NCBI GenBank assembly: GCA_034437895.1
Contig: DAOTTO010000535.1
Location: 1 to 13,504, forward strand
From: JANRLJ01 sp034437895
GTDB taxonomy: Bacteria > Chloroflexota > Anaerolineae > Aggregatilineales > Phototrophicaceae
Direction of reading: 5' to 3'
DNA length: 13,504 nucleotides
How positions within the stretch are numbered: position 1 is the first letter of the stretch; each line of letters begins with the position of its first letter. The translations under genes were made by a program, and so were the position numbers. The notes below the pieces were generated by a model. The model saw only the letters and a program-made list of their open reading frames with translations. It was not told where the DNA came from and ran no database searches. Below are positions 1 to 6,367 of this stretch, in pieces.

Positions 1-28
1 TGCTGCCGATGGAGATTATTTTGTTTGA

Positions 29-54
29 ACCACAGAGACGCAGAGAATACAGAG
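29..54. repeat. Short ACCACAGAGACGCAGAG-type intergenic repeat fragment
   Basis: The segment is a purine-rich string built from CAGAG units (CACAGAG, GCAGAG, ACAGAG). Strings of this kind recur between genes in many environmental bacterial genomes. Only one copy is seen here, so repeat status rests on recognition and not on a second copy in the window. Confidence 0.3.
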
Positions 55-114
55 CATTTTTATAGATCAAGAATAGCACAAAAGTTCTTTTTCGTCAAGC
101 GGTTATGAAAATTA

Positions 115-123
115 TGCTAGAAT
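115..123 (+). promoter_or_regulatory. Possible extended -10 promoter element for the DUF433/DUF5615 pair
   Basis: TGCTAGAAT matches an extended -10 (TG, one base, then a TATAAT-like hexamer) and lies 24 bases before the first gene's ATG. No convincing -35 hexamer is seen at the usual distance, although an extended -10 can work without one. This is a motif match only. Confidence 0.3.
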
Positions 124-146
124 TTATGGAGTGATGAAACGGAGGC

Positions 147-452
147 ATGATGAGCGAACAAATAGCAGTCCCGGTAGACCTCAGCAAGTACATCGAAAGA
201 AAGCGTTATGGGGAGCGTCCCCACATTCGCGGAAAGAAAGTCTTAGTCTCATTTGTTGCGCGGAGTGCGATTGCAAACAATATGAGCGCCAAAGACCTCG
301 CTTATGATTTTACCATCACGGAAGAGGAGGCGACGGCTGCCCTCCTTTACTACTATGAACACAAAGAAGAAATTGACGCGCAGGATATACAAGAACAGCG
401 TCTCTTTGACGAAATGTATGCGCTTTACGGTGAAAAAGATAAGCAAGAATGA
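147..452 (+). CDS. DUF433 family protein, probable antitoxin
   Basis: This is a 101-residue DUF433 protein, a small helical, DNA-binding-like family often encoded next to DUF5615 (PIN-like) proteins and regarded as the antitoxin side of a VapBC-like pair. Family signatures are visible: the RPHIRGKKV stretch (about 25-33), the MSAKDLAYDF segment (about 46-55) where the family usually has a 'G.S.eeia.dyp' pattern, and TEEEATAALLYYYEHKEEID (about 58-77). The C-terminal tail is acidic and Gln-rich. The Shine-Dalgarno sequence GGAGG at 141-145 is only one base from the first ATG (147) but four from the second in-frame ATG (150), so translation may really start at 150. The stop overlaps the next start in an ATGA junction, which points to translational coupling. 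Antitoxin function is inferred from the pairing and was not shown for this protein. Confidence 0.85.
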   Translation: MMSEQIAVPVDLSKYIERKRYGERPHIRGKKVLVSFVARSAIANNMSAKDLAYDFTITEEEATAALLYYYEHKEEIDAQDIQEQRLFDEMYALYGEKDKQE

Positions 453-787
453 CGATCCGTTTTTATTTCGATGAAAACATGCGTCGTGTTGTAGCAAAAG
501 GGTTAATCCAACGGGGCTTTGAGGTCACGATGGGTGTCGATGTTGGGATGCGGCAGAAAGATGATGATACGGAACATCTCCCCTATGCAACTGAGCATGG
601 CATGGTACTGGTAGCATTTGATCGGCCTTTCGCTGGGCGCACCAACTCAAGAACCGATCACAGCGGCCTCGTTTGTATTTCCGAAAACCTGCATAAAGAT
701 GTTGGCGGGCAAATCCGCGTTTTGGTGGAATTTGCTGAGACGCATACGATTACGGATGTTCAAGGCAAGGTGTTTTGGTTGAAATAA
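449..787 (+). CDS. DUF5615 family PIN-like protein, probable toxin
   Basis: This 112-residue protein matches DUF5615, a PIN-like (Mut7-C-related) fold predicted to be a metal-dependent RNase. The N-terminal FYFDEN motif puts the first predicted metal-binding acid at Asp8 (with Glu9). A second acidic site is the VLVAFDRPF stretch (Asp58), where the family commonly reads 'vlThDrDF'; here the usual Thr-His before the Asp is Ala-Phe and the later Asp is Pro. A conserved HSGLV follows at 71-75. It overlaps the upstream DUF433 gene by four bases, as expected for an antitoxin-toxin operon. The altered AFDRPF motif leaves it open whether the protein is still a nuclease. The family call is solid; the toxin role is inference from family and context. 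Confidence 0.85.
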   Translation: MTIRFYFDENMRRVVAKGLIQRGFEVTMGVDVGMRQKDDDTEHLPYATEHGMVLVAFDRPFAGRTNSRTDHSGLVCISENLHKDVGGQIRVLVEFAETHTITDVQGKVFWLK

Positions 788-848
788 TATCTAAAATCCT
801 TAATATGGCATGGCAACACATTGACTAACGACACAGCTTATACCATTT

Positions 849-1169
849 TCAGGATGTAGGTTTATTTTTACCATAAAATTCGGGAAGAAATTTACGTCCA
901 AGTTTTACTCCGGCGAAATAGGCAACCATTAAACCAATGATTAAACCGCCCAATATCGATAGAATAAGTATCCAAAGGCCAATCTCCGGACTATCGGACA
1001 TTGCAATACGCTCCTCATAGGGGGTGGTTGCTCGAAAATATAAAATAAGCCCAATGGCGCAAAAAATTGTCCCAATACCACTTGCAATGTAGAGAACAGC
1101 TATTCCAAGCACAAGGATAATTATTTCACGGATAAAGCGCCTTTTATCAAAACGATTTTTAAGCTTCAT
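849..1169 (-). CDS. Small membrane protein with two hydrophobic segments, function unknown
   Basis: I do not recognise this family. From the ATG at 1169 it is a 106-residue protein with a basic N-terminus (KLKNRFDKRRF), a long hydrophobic stretch at about 16-45, a short charged loop (TPYEERIAMSDSPE, about 48-62), a second hydrophobic glycine-rich stretch at about 64-87 (LSILGGLIIGLMVAYFAG) and a basic C-terminal tail. By the positive-inside rule both ends should be cytoplasmic. The reading frame stays open upstream to 1448, but that extension runs antisense through an IS66 remnant and has low-complexity, non-protein-like composition, so 1169 is preferred. A weak GGA lies about seven bases upstream. 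It converges with the DUF5615 gene. Coding is likely but unproven. Confidence 0.55.
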   Translation of the reverse strand: MKLKNRFDKRRFIREIIILVLGIAVLYIASGIGTIFCAIGLILYFRATTPYEERIAMSDSPEIGLWILILSILGGLIIGLMVAYFAGVKLGRKFLPEFYGKNKPTS

Positions 1170-1233
1170 AAAATTTCCGTAACTACACAGGGGAGTATAG
1201 CCAAAAGGAAAAAACGAGCTATAAAGTTGGGGT

Positions 1234-1386
1234 ATGAATAACGTGCGCGAAGTAGAACTTCTTGCCATTATCCGAGAACAGCAGGTACTCATCAAGCGGC
1301 TCACAGCGCGTATTAAGTATTTAGAGGCGCAGCTTGCCAAAAATAGCAGCAACAGCGGCAAGCCGCCGAGCAGCGATGGGGGGTAG
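1234..1386 (+). pseudogene. IS66-type transposase N-terminal remnant
   Basis: An ATG at 1234 opens a frame of 50 codons ending in TAG. Its product has a heptad-like coiled-coil segment (VLIKRLTARIKYLEAQLAK, about 18-36) followed by NSSNSGKPPSSDG (37-49). That pair is the hallmark of the N-terminal leucine-zipper region of IS66-family transposases. Full-length IS66 transposases are several hundred residues with a zinc-binding region and a DDE core; none of that is found downstream. The frame stops right after the SSDG motif, where a palindromic repeat begins, so this is a decayed fragment. No terminal inverted repeats or accessory IS66 genes are seen. It is too short to act as a transposase. 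Confidence 0.75.
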
Positions 1387-1416
1387 GGCGATGTACAAAA
1401 TCGTACCGCCGCGCCC
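1386..1416. repeat. Palindromic intergenic element abutting the IS66 remnant
   Basis: GGCG (1387-1390) plus GTAC (1393-1396) can pair with GTAC (1403-1406) plus CGCC (1407-1410), giving an eight-pair stem with a two-base bulge and a six-base AAAATC loop. An alternative GGGCG (1386-1390) / CGCCC (1412-1416) pairing extends the symmetry. The TAG that ends the IS66 frame lies directly at its left edge. It resembles REP-like hairpin repeats with GTAGGG...CCCCT edges, but no second copy occurs in the window. Confidence 0.4.
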
Positions 1417-1461
1417 CTCACAAAATTCATCCTCAAAAGCCCCAACACGTTTCTTTTACCG

Positions 1462-1486
1462 AAAATCGTCTATTTGTAACGATTTT
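1462..1486 (+). terminator. Weak hairpin with T-run, possible terminator
   Basis: AAAATCGT (1462-1469) and ACGATTTT (1479-1486) form a perfect eight-base inverted repeat around a nine-base loop, followed by one more T. The stem is A/T-rich and therefore weak, and no gene ends just before it apart from the IS66 remnant. Together with the neighbouring repeat it accounts for most of the gene-free stretch 1387-1569; nothing else is seen there apart from the leader of the next gene. Confidence 0.25.
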
Positions 1487-1536
1487 TAAACCATCCGCTA
1501 AGTTATGACGAACTCATGATAGTGACTGAGGCGCGG

Positions 1537-1542
1537 TACAAT
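1537..1542 (+). promoter_or_regulatory. Possible -10 element for the secreted W-repeat protein gene
   Basis: TACAAT lies 27 bases before the preferred ATG at 1570, a fitting distance for a short leader that contains the AAGGAG ribosome site (1556-1561). No good -35 hexamer is found at 16-18 bases upstream, so this is a weak call. Confidence 0.25.
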
Positions 1543-1569
1543 AAAGGGACGAAACAAGGAGCTGACCGG

Positions 1570-2760
1570 ATGAAGATTTTACGCGGATTAATTTTATTGA
1601 TGATAAGCCTGCTGCTTGGTGTGGGGATAACTTCCGCGCAAGAGAACCCTTATCGGCTGGTGGATTTAACGGATTCTTTAGGCGCTTCGCCCGCGACTTA
1701 TGCAGCCGTTGCCCTGCGTTCCAATGGGCTGCCGGCGGTTGCCTTGCGTGAGTCGGGAGCGCAGTTCGGCACAGATCGACTCAGCATCCGTATGCTCGAT
1801 GGCTCGGCATGGACGACGCTTGATACCACACCGCTGCTCGATTCGCTGTCTAGCCAGATCAGCGAAGGCGGCATCGACATCACCTTTGATGCAAACGACA
1901 ATCTGATCGTCGCGCTGAATCGTGTGGTCAGCGATATTGGGTTTGATGCGTATGGCACATTCGTCGCGCAATGGGATGGCGCGAACTGGTCTCAAGTCGG
2001 TAATTTTGTCAGCGATGAAGCGAGCATCGGGCCAATTTACCTGCTGAATACTGGTGATTCGCTGGCGTTGGCTTGGCTGACAGAAAATTCTGTTCATGTT
2101 AGCCAATGGACGGGCGAGACATGGCAGCCGCTTGGTGACGGCTTACCGATTTCGCAAGGCGCACAACCGGACAAACTGTTTGCGGCGGTCAGCGGGAATT
2201 CGCCAGTTGTTGTGTGGACGGAGACATTTTCTAGCGGAGAAACTGGACTGTCTCTGCGTGGATGGAACGGCTCACAATGGGCATCACTACCAGATTTGCC
2301 CAATCAAAACGATTTCCAAATTGGCGTTTCGTCTTTACAAGGGTTAACCAGTACCCCCAATGGCACGATTTATGTCGCCAGTGCCGATGAATCCAGCGAT
2401 GCCACCCGTTATGTGACCGCCTGGCAGCTTTCTAGGGGTGGGTGGGTGGAAGCAGGCGCACCTGAGCAGGCGTTAGAATCGGCTTGCGCGCAAAATCATG
2501 GTATTGCGGCAGGTTCGGATGGAATACTTTATTATGGTTGGACAGCGGACTGCCGAAACGCGCTCCCTATCACACGCTGGACAGAGGGGCAAGGTTGGTC
2601 TGCACTTGGCGAGCCGGTGGCGATTGGCAATATAGGGGAAAATGCGCCCCCTGTTACGCTTAATATTGCCCCTGATGGAACGGTATTCGTCGGTTGGCTG
2701 GAATCTGGCAGTCAAGTGAACCTTCAGTTTCAGTTCGCGGCGTATCTCCCCACCGGATGA
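1570..2760 (+). CDS. Secreted protein with tryptophan-rich propeller-like repeats, function unknown
   Basis: The start at 1570 is chosen because AAGGAG (1556-1561) precedes it by eight bases and because translation from there begins directly with a signal peptide (MKILRGLILLMISLLLGVGI..., probable cleavage after TSA at 23); an upstream in-frame ATG at 1516 would bury it behind 18 polar residues. The mature 373-residue product has spaced repeats of the type 'W.g..W..lg': AQWDGANWSQVG (133-144), SQWTGETWQPLG (178-189), RGWNGSQWASLP (230-241), TAWQLSRGGWVEAG (283-296) and TRWTEGQGWSALG (335-347), each followed by a 'dg.iyvaw' type strand. This spacing suggests a beta-propeller-like extracellular protein. 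Two cysteines (305, 328) could form a disulfide. No catalytic motif is visible and I cannot name a function. A membrane protein with a true PD40 propeller follows 116 bases downstream on the same strand. Confidence 0.8.
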   Translation: MKILRGLILLMISLLLGVGITSAQENPYRLVDLTDSLGASPATYAAVALRSNGLPAVALRESGAQFGTDRLSIRMLDGSAWTTLDTTPLLDSLSSQISEGGIDITFDANDNLIVALNRVVSDIGFDAYGTFVAQWDGANWSQVGNFVSDEASIGPIYLLNTGDSLALAWLTENSVHVSQWTGETWQPLGDGLPISQGAQPDKLFAAVSGNSPVVVWTETFSSGETGLSLRGWNGSQWASLPDLPNQNDFQIGVSSLQGLTSTPNGTIYVASADESSDATRYVTAWQLSRGGWVEAGAPEQALESACAQNHGIAAGSDGILYYGWTADCRNALPITRWTEGQGWSALGEPVAIGNIGENAPPVTLNIAPDGTVFVGWLESGSQVNLQFQFAAYLPTG

Positions 2761-2876
2761 TTACGTTCCTGTAATCTTCCGGTTTCCTCTGAAACGAAAG
2801 CGATTATTCAGCCGTATAGTTTTGCATTGCGTATGTGGTTTCAAAATAGCAAATTACATAAAAACGAGGAATATAT

Positions 2877-4790
2877 ATGGCGACAATCGCAAAATCCTTT
2901 CAAGGCGGAAATATCCGCACGACAACCAGAAGCTATCCAGCGGGGAGCCTCCGCTTTGATTGGTTTTTCACGCTCCTTTCCACTTGGGTCATTTTTGGGC
3001 TTTATATCGACGGCTGGGCGCATAATCATGGGCAGGTCGATAACACCTTTTTTACGCCTTGGCACGCGTTGCTCTATTTGGGTGTACTGTCGATTGGGGT
3101 GTTTTTGTTTGTGAATCAATGGGCGAATCTTCGCAAAGGCTATCCTTTGATGCGGGCGCTGCCACAGGGCTACACACTTTCGCTCATTGGCGCAGGGTTA
3201 TTCATGATGGGCGGCGGATTCGATTTCGTTTGGCATTCGATTGTTGGCTTTGAGGTTGATCTTGAAACGCTGCTCAGTCCAGCTCATACGCTGTTGGCGA
3301 CAAGCGCAGGTTTAATGATCTCTGGCCCCATTCGTGCGGCTTGGGGGCGCACTACGTCTGGCAAACTGAGTGATTGGCGCATTATTGGGCCGGCTTTGCT
3401 TTGCCTGACTCTTTGCTTTTCGCTGTTCACCTTCTTTACTAACTTTGCCAGCCCTATCTCTACCGCAATTGCGGCAGTCGATCCAGCCCCTAATAATGCG
3501 CTTTTCAGCGATCTCTATGTGATGAATAGCGATGGTACAGGTCAAACGCGCCTCAATAATGAGGCTGGTGCATCCTTCTGGGGCGGCGTGTGGTCGCCAG
3601 ATGGCACACAAGTCGTTTTCAGCAAGGGAGATGCCACTACCGAAAATAATGAAACCTCCCTTTATCTCATGAATGCCGATGGCACAAATCAGACCCAGTT
3701 GACCAATCTACCCGGCAGTGAGTATCGCGCCTCGTGGTCGCCGGATGGGGCGCAGCTTGTCTTTGTATATAAAGCCGATGAGAGCAGCAATGATCTGTAT
3801 CTCGTAGATACGGCTGGCGGAACTCCCCAAGCACTCACTGAAACTGATTATTCTGAATACGGCCCGGTTTGGTCGCCGAATGGGGACAAAATTCTGTTTG
3901 CATCCGACCAAACCGGAACGCTTCATCTGTACAGCATGAATGTTGATAGTAGCAGCGCTGGACAGTTAACCACTGAGGGCGCAAATAATTGGGGCGCGAA
4001 TTGGTCGCCCGATGGCTCACAAATCGTCTTTCATTCTGATCGCGGCAACAACACCAGCCTTTTTGTGATGAACGCCGATGGCAGCGACTTGACCCGACTT
4101 ACGCATGATGCGTGGGATATTACGCCAGCTTTTTCGCCAGATGGAGCGCGCATCATCTTTAAGTCATGGCGTAATGACTTTAGCGATATTTATACACTGG
4201 ATGCGGCCTGCATCAGCCAGCCGAACACCTGTGATGAAACAATCGTGAATCTGACCAATAATCCGGCGTTGGATACGATCTTCCCGGAATTTTCACCTGA
4301 TGGAAGCAAAATTCTGTTCAGCGCCAATGGATATGATCTGCGCTCGCCCTTCTACTTAACGCAAAGTTTAGGCATTGCCAGCATCATGCTTCAAGCAGCC
4401 TTCTTGATGGGTATTATCCTGCTGGCGCTTAAGCAGTGGCGGTTGCCATTCGGTGCGCTTACGCTGATTATTGCGCTCAACGTCGCGCTTATGACGGTCT
4501 GGGAAGATACCTACGCGCTGATTCCAGTTGCGATTGGGATTGGTTTGGCGGCGGAACTTTTGCTTGCAGTGCTAAAACCCACGCCAGAGAGACGCGGACA
4601 ATTTTATTTGTTCGCCTTCCTTACGCCCGTCCTTTTTTACGCGGCGTATTTCGTTGCGATACAAGTTTCTAGTGGTCTTGGTTGGACGATGCACGTCTGG
4701 ATGGGGACAATTGTCTTTGCGGGTCTGGTAGGTCTTCTTATGAGCTTCCTGCTCCTGCCGCCCTTCGAGGCGAAAACGCCTGCTGTGTAA
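2877..4790 (+). CDS. Polytopic membrane protein with an inserted six-blade TolB/PD40-like propeller
   Basis: GAGGA (2866-2870) sits six bases before the ATG. The 637-residue product has three parts. Residues 1-200 hold about five hydrophobic segments (near 28-46, 62-80, 98-116, 133-150, 168-196) and His/Asp/Trp-rich motifs: DGWAHNHG (45-52), FFTPWH (58-63), FDFVWH (115-120) and LLSPAH (132-137). Residues 205-485 form a soluble propeller with six WSPDG/WSPNG/FSPDG blade motifs (239, 287, 332, 376, 419, 472), several preceded by LYVMNSDG-type strands, as in TolB and other PD40 proteins. Residues 496-627 carry about five further hydrophobic segments. With an odd number of segments before it, the propeller is predicted outside the membrane if the N-terminus is cytoplasmic. 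The histidine pattern suggests metal or haem binding, but that is inference. I do not recognise a named function. Confidence 0.85.
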   Translation: MATIAKSFQGGNIRTTTRSYPAGSLRFDWFFTLLSTWVIFGLYIDGWAHNHGQVDNTFFTPWHALLYLGVLSIGVFLFVNQWANLRKGYPLMRALPQGYTLSLIGAGLFMMGGGFDFVWHSIVGFEVDLETLLSPAHTLLATSAGLMISGPIRAAWGRTTSGKLSDWRIIGPALLCLTLCFSLFTFFTNFASPISTAIAAVDPAPNNALFSDLYVMNSDGTGQTRLNNEAGASFWGGVWSPDGTQVVFSKGDATTENNETSLYLMNADGTNQTQLTNLPGSEYRASWSPDGAQLVFVYKADESSNDLYLVDTAGGTPQALTETDYSEYGPVWSPNGDKILFASDQTGTLHLYSMNVDSSSAGQLTTEGANNWGANWSPDGSQIVFHSDRGNNTSLFVMNADGSDLTRLTHDAWDITPAFSPDGARIIFKSWRNDFSDIYTLDAACISQPNTCDETIVNLTNNPALDTIFPEFSPDGSKILFSANGYDLRSPFYLTQSLGIASIMLQAAFLMGIILLALKQWRLPFGALTLIIALNVALMTVWEDTYALIPVAIGIGLAAELLLAVLKPTPERRGQFYLFAFLTPVLFYAAYFVAIQVSSGLGWTMHVWMGTIVFAGLVGLLMSFLLLPPFEAKTPAV

Positions 4791-4848
4791 GACAATAATA
4801 GGGGAAAGCGCATCGCTATTGGCGCATCGATAAGTTGAAATCATGGTA

Positions 4849-4872
4849 GGGAGTGACCTACGAGTCACTCTC
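4849..4872. repeat. Perfect inverted repeat (hairpin) downstream of the propeller membrane protein gene
   Basis: GAGTGAC (4851-4857) and GTCACTC (4864-4870) are a perfect seven-base inverted repeat around a six-base CTACGA loop, extendable by a G-T and a G-C pair. It lies 58 bases past the stop of the membrane protein gene. No T-run follows (TCGGCGG instead), so it is not a classical intrinsic terminator. It may be a repeat element, an RNA 3' end stabiliser or a protein-binding site. Confidence 0.45.
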
Positions 4873-5000
4873 GGCGGATAGATAAACAACCCCACGATGC
4901 CCTTTGTTTTAAACAGCTCTCAATGATTTCCCTAGCGGTTTGTTCATCCAATTTTCGCTAAAATTTCACATATAGTCCGCAAAATCTTTTCAAAAGCCGC

Positions 5001-5006
5001 TATAAT
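5001..5006 (+). promoter_or_regulatory. Consensus -10 box (TATAAT) ahead of the DUF3048 gene
   Basis: A perfect TATAAT lies 50 bases before the DUF3048 ATG in an A/T-rich stretch. No good -35 hexamer is found 16-18 bases upstream. A transcript would begin near 5013, inside the left arm of the inverted repeat described separately. It would serve the DUF3048 and glycosidase-like genes together. Confidence 0.4.
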
Positions 5007-5009
5007 AGC

Positions 5010-5050
5010 CTCCTACAAAAACATCATAAAAACCAACCTAAATGTAGGAG
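5010..5050 (+). promoter_or_regulatory. 5' leader inverted repeat that covers the ribosome-binding site
   Basis: CTCCTACA (5010-5017) is the exact reverse complement of TGTAGGAG (5043-5050), with a 25-base A-rich loop. The right arm contains the Shine-Dalgarno sequence TAGGAG/GGAG, six bases before the DUF3048 ATG at 5057. If the transcript starts a few bases upstream of 5013, pairing would hide the ribosome site. If it starts at 5013 exactly, only five pairs remain. The pairing is seen in the sequence; a regulatory role is inference. Confidence 0.4.
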
Positions 5051-5056
5051 ACCTTT

Positions 5057-6367
5057 ATGCTCAATCGTGTGACCCTCGTCTTGTTTATGCTGCTGCTCCT
5101 TAGCTTACCAAGCAGTATCCAAGCGCAACAAGACCCCATCGAAAACCTGATCGGCCCCGATACTTACCCTGCAAATATGAACCCCCTCACCGGTCTCGTA
5201 GTCGATAATCCGGCATTGCTAGAACGTCGCCCACTGCTCGTCAAAATTTCAAATTCGCCTGCTATCGTGCGGCCTCAATCTGGCTTGAACGAAGCCGATA
5301 TTGTATGGGAACACCTGCTTTCCGGCGGTGTCACGCGGTTTAGCGCGATTTTCTTAGGTCAAGATTTAGAAAAAGTCGGTCCCATCCGCAGTGGTCGGCT
5401 GGTCGATTTTGAATTAACGCGCATTTATCGCAGTCTTTTTATCTACTCCGGCATGGCGCAGGGGACAATCGACATCTTGAATCAGGATGCGTTGGTTTCC
5501 ACCCGTGTTGTCGGCGGGGCGGGGCCATGCCCGGCTTTATGTCGCTATCCCCGTGCGGGAGTGGCCTTAGAACATACATTGTTCGGCAATACCTTAGATC
5601 TGCGTGATTTGGCGATAGAGATGGGGCGCGATACTTCGCCACAACCTGTTTATGGCATGGCCTTCAGCGAGACACCGCCAGACGGGGGCATTGCTACAAA
5701 CGGTATCGACATTAATTATAATGAGACAACGATTGAATGGTCATACGATGCTGGCTCTGATCGCTGGTTACGCGCTCAGGATGGTATCGCTCATTTTGAC
5801 GGATTGACGATGGATCAGGTCAGCGCCGCCAATATTGTGGTTTTTGAAGAAGAACATACCATCCAGCCAGAAGTGACCCTTGACTATTGGGGGCCGGGCG
5901 ATTTCGCATTTTCCGTCAACTTTATCGGCAGCGGGCGGGTTTATCTTTTCCGCGATGGGCAGTATTTTGAAGGTGAATGGCGGCGCGAAACGCAAGAGGG
6001 TGTCCTCACTTATTTTGATTTAAATGGCAATCCACTGCCGTTTAAACCCGGCAACACCTTCTTTAATCTGGTGCCGCGCTGGGTGGACGGTTATCAATTA
6101 TCCTTCCATTTAGCTGATGCCCCGCTTGCGCGTATTATGGGAGACATCGGACAAAATATGCGAACCGGCCCCAGTGAGGCGTATCGCCAGCTTGATGTCG
6201 CTTATCCGGGCGATACCTTTAGCGCGATTGGGCGCAATCGCAGCGCGGATTGGGTGCAGGTCGAGCGCGACGGCGATGGTGTTTACTGGATGGCGCTATC
6301 CTCATTGGATTTGAATGGATTTAATGTGAACCAACTTCCTATCTCTCGACCAACTAATGAGCGATAA
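5057..6367 (+). CDS. DUF3048 family secreted protein with C-terminal SH3-like domain
   Basis: The 436-residue product starts with a signal peptide (hydrophobic 6-19, probable cleavage after IQA at 23). It then shows the DUF3048 N-terminal pattern: NPLTGL, RRPLLVKISNSP, RPQSGLNEADIVWEHL (about 73-88), GGVTRFSAIF and KVGPIRSGRLVDFEL. That is the same pattern as in Bacillus YerB-type proteins, whose biochemical role is not settled to my knowledge. The DUF3048 C-terminal region follows (about 200-345; TLDYWGPG, GNPLPFKPGNTFFNLVP). From about 355 an SH3-like segment (QNMRTGPSEAYRQLDVAYPGD, WVQVERDGDGVYWMAL) suggests cell-wall or glycan contact. There is no lipobox cysteine, so it is probably secreted or anchored through its signal region. 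The ribosome site GGAG (5047-5050) fixes the start. Its end overlaps the next gene by 11 bases. Confidence 0.9.
   Translation: MLNRVTLVLFMLLLLSLPSSIQAQQDPIENLIGPDTYPANMNPLTGLVVDNPALLERRPLLVKISNSPAIVRPQSGLNEADIVWEHLLSGGVTRFSAIFLGQDLEKVGPIRSGRLVDFELTRIYRSLFIYSGMAQGTIDILNQDALVSTRVVGGAGPCPALCRYPRAGVALEHTLFGNTLDLRDLAIEMGRDTSPQPVYGMAFSETPPDGGIATNGIDINYNETTIEWSYDAGSDRWLRAQDGIAHFDGLTMDQVSAANIVVFEEEHTIQPEVTLDYWGPGDFAFSVNFIGSGRVYLFRDGQYFEGEWRRETQEGVLTYFDLNGNPLPFKPGNTFFNLVPRWVDGYQLSFHLADAPLARIMGDIGQNMRTGPSEAYRQLDVAYPGDTFSAIGRNRSADWVQVERDGDGVYWMALSSLDLNGFNVNQLPISRPTNER

Noticed and set aside
1170..1448. N-terminal extension of the small minus-strand membrane protein up to an ATG at 1448
   Set aside because: The extra 93 residues run antisense through the IS66 remnant and a palindromic repeat, and have Cys/Ser/Leu-rich composition typical of a shadow frame.
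1516..1569. Upstream ATG for the secreted W-repeat protein
   Set aside because: It would place 18 polar residues before the signal peptide, includes the likely -10 box and has no ribosome site, while AAGGAG supports 1570.
2827..3114. Plus-strand frame of 95 codons overlapping the start of the propeller membrane protein
   Set aside because: It is a shifted frame of the real gene, which has a better ribosome site and clear membrane and propeller motifs.
3540..4350. Regularly spaced similar DNA segments that could suggest a repeat array
   Set aside because: They encode the WSPDG blades of the propeller and are protein repeats. No CRISPR-like identical repeats with unique spacers occur in the window.
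4808..4829. Two copies of GCGCATCG spaced 14 bases apart
   Set aside because: Eight-base direct repeats with one spacing are expected by chance in a window of this size, and nothing else supports an operator.
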